A stretch of DNA of 23,178 bases from Syntrophomonas sp. UBA5288 (GTDB lineage Bacteria; Bacillota; Syntrophomonadia; Syntrophomonadales; Syntrophomonadaceae), in contig DHSK01000059.1 of the NCBI GenBank assembly GCA_002408445.1, positions 1 to 23,178 on the forward strand. Direction: 5' to 3'. Every line of letters begins with the position of its first letter. Position 1 is the first letter of the stretch. Positions 22,058-23,178 of the stretch are shown piece after piece. Both the position numbers and the translations under genes were made by a program. Below the pieces are notes generated by a model. That model saw nothing but the letters and a program-made list of their open reading frames with translations, ran no database searches and was not told the origin of the DNA.

Positions 22058-22521
22058 ATATCATTATTCCTTAATGCTTCCTTAATATCCTCTTTTCCCT
22101 GGGTAACGGCCTCCAGGCCCCGGCGCAATACGATTTCCATATGAGACAGAACCCCTTCCGCATATTCATTGGCATCACGGCGAATTTCCATCGACACCTG
22201 TTCTGCTTTGTTCACAATTTCCTCGGCCACACTCATGGCATTCTGGGTAATTTCATTGTCATCCACCATACGGGCTGCTTTATCCTTCGATTGTTCGACA
22301 TATTTTTCCGCTTCTGCACAGGCTTCAGTTACAATTTTGTCTTTCTGGTTGATCAGTATCTTGGCGGTTTCCAATTCTTCCGGCAATATTGCTCTAATCC
22401 GGTCCAGGCGGTCTAAAAACCGATGGCTTTCAATCATGGCCTTGCCATTGGAGAAGGGCATTTTTTTACTGTCTTTTATCATCATCTCTAGTTCGTCAAG
22501 AATTCTGAATATCTCCATCAT
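22054..22521 (-). CDS. Conserved coiled-coil protein of unknown function
   Basis: I do not recognise a named family with certainty. The 155-residue product is highly charged, with almost no Pro or Gly outside residues 21-26, and is predicted to be nearly all helix. Heptad-like stretches run from ~45 to the end (IRAILPEELETAKILINQKD; AEKYVEQSKDKAARMVDD; AEEIVNKAEQVSMEIRRDA). It resembles the ATP-synthase-b/DivIVA-like 'ATPase' proteins found next to rsmD/ylbJ in Clostridia. There is no membrane anchor. GAGGAGGT lies 8 nt before the ATG, within the end of rsmD (26-nt overlap), so it is translated from the rsmD message. Confidence 0.75.
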   Translation of the reverse strand: MMEIFRILDELEMMIKDSKKMPFSNGKAMIESHRFLDRLDRIRAILPEELETAKILINQKDKIVTEACAEAEKYVEQSKDKAARMVDDNEITQNAMSVAEEIVNKAEQVSMEIRRDANEYAEGVLSHMEIVLRRGLEAVTQGKEDIKEALRNNDI

Positions 22522-23089
22522 TAAGTCGGACCTCCTCGTTCGAACGGTAATAATGCAGGACTGACTCTCCGTAATCGTTCTTCCTGTATTGGGAAAGATT
22601 ACTTAAAGACACCGGCAGAGTCTTCTTTTTATAGGTTCTTATGACCATAATACCATTCTGTTCCAAAATCTGAGCCTCATCCAGTATTTTAATCACTTTA
22701 TCAAATATCACCTCATTGGTAAAAGGCGGGTCAACATAAATTATATCGAATTTGGCACCCCGGTTCTGAAGTATGTCGATAGCTCTGAAAACGTCATTGC
22801 GATATACTTCAAAGCCTTCACTAATATGGCAATTCTGCAAATTATCTTTTATAACTGCAACTGCCCTGGCATTATTATCTACAAAGATAACAGTCTGGGC
22901 ACCACGGCTTAATGCCTCAATCCCCATACTACCACTACCGGCGAACAAATCAAGAAAGGCCGCACCCTGAACCCGCTGGCCCCACACATTAAACAATGCT
23001 TCTTTAATCATATCCGTAACCGGACGAGTAGTATCACCTGGAGGTGCTTTGAGTCGTCTGCCTCGGGCTATTCCTGCTATTACTCTCAT
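22496..23089 (-). CDS. rsmD: 16S rRNA (guanine(966)-N(2))-methyltransferase RsmD
   Basis: The 197-residue class I SAM-dependent methyltransferase starts MRVIAGIARGRRLKAPPG, with TRPVTDMIKEALFNVWG (21-37), SAM motif LDLFAGSGSMGIEAL (46-60), VDNNARAV, and catalytic DPPF (120-123). It modifies G966 of 16S rRNA. ATG at 23089 has AAAGGAG 6 nt upstream; the longer frame would use TTG at 23107 before that site. In many Clostridia coaD follows rsmD; here the coiled-coil gene takes that place. Confidence 0.95.
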   Translation of the reverse strand: MRVIAGIARGRRLKAPPGDTTRPVTDMIKEALFNVWGQRVQGAAFLDLFAGSGSMGIEALSRGAQTVIFVDNNARAVAVIKDNLQNCHISEGFEVYRNDVFRAIDILQNRGAKFDIIYVDPPFTNEVIFDKVIKILDEAQILEQNGIMVIRTYKKKTLPVSLSNLSQYRKNDYGESVLHYYRSNEEVRLNDGDIQNS

Positions 23090-23178
23090 TTGATTCTCCT
23101 TTTTCAATTTCGCTGTAATATCAGCATTACCTTCTTTGCATTATTAATTTTTTATTTTAACACAAAAAATTTTTTAAA
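23090..23178. other. AT-rich region upstream of rsmD
   Basis: Runs of A and T, including the palindrome AAAAAATTTTTT near 23164-23175 (read on either strand), and a small inverted repeat GTAAT/ATTAC at 23114-23132. It may carry the rsmD promoter, but no clear -35/-10 pair stands out. The window ends here. Confidence 0.4.

Overview
The window looks like a chromosomal segment of a spore-forming, strictly anaerobic Firmicute close to the syntrophic Clostridia (Syntrophomonas-like). Evidence for this: a cytochrome-b-linked formate dehydrogenase end with FdhE and MobB; a pta-ackA acetate/ATP module; the sporulation gene ylbJ; the cluster order rsmD/ylbJ/tmcAL(ylbM)/pta/ackA/yceD/rpmF/plsX/acpP/rnc/smc/ftsY; moderate G+C by eye; and strong AGGAGG-type ribosome binding sites with occasional GTG and TTG starts. 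The genus is an inference. No mobile-element transposase, tRNA, rRNA or CRISPR array is visible.

Region 1 (1-1151, plus strand): the last codons of a formate dehydrogenase cytochrome b subunit, then fdhE. A run of small hairpins follows, ending in a strong intrinsic terminator. A second long hairpin without a U-tract separates this from the convergent mobB.

Region 2 (1152-5447, minus strand; transcription order mtnP-like, mtnA, class II aldolase, mtaD, mobB): a compact operon for salvage of methylthioadenosine and probably 5'-deoxyadenosine. The phosphorylase has TNYA where adenine-specific MTA phosphorylases have TDYD, and an MTA/SAH deaminase is co-encoded. The likely route is deaminase-first and oxygen-independent: MTA to methylthioinosine, to methylthioribose-1-P, to methylthioribulose-1-P, to DHAP plus an aldehyde. 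This is the most interesting metabolic reading of the window.

Region 3 (5448-14526, minus strand): a housekeeping chain yceD-rpmF-plsX-acpP-rnc-(Elp3-like radical SAM)-smc-ftsY. It is headed by a near-perfect promoter and covers ribosome, phospholipid, RNA-processing, chromosome and protein-targeting functions. Between mtnP and ftsY lies an inverted-repeat, MITE-like element.

Region 4 (14527-16380, minus strand): an unusual NCS2-family permease. Its long leader holds a 208-bp GC-rich element with 10-bp perfect terminal inverted repeats and several internal stems, followed by an intrinsic terminator. A ~30-bp repeat motif also occurs here and at two other intergenic sites.

Region 5 (16381-23178): pta-ackA (minus) diverge from tmcAL (plus), which uses acetate to modify tRNA-Met. 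A patatin-like lipase (minus) diverges from ylbJ (plus). ylbJ converges, with interlocked stop codons, on a coiled-coil protein gene that lies downstream of and overlaps rsmD (minus).
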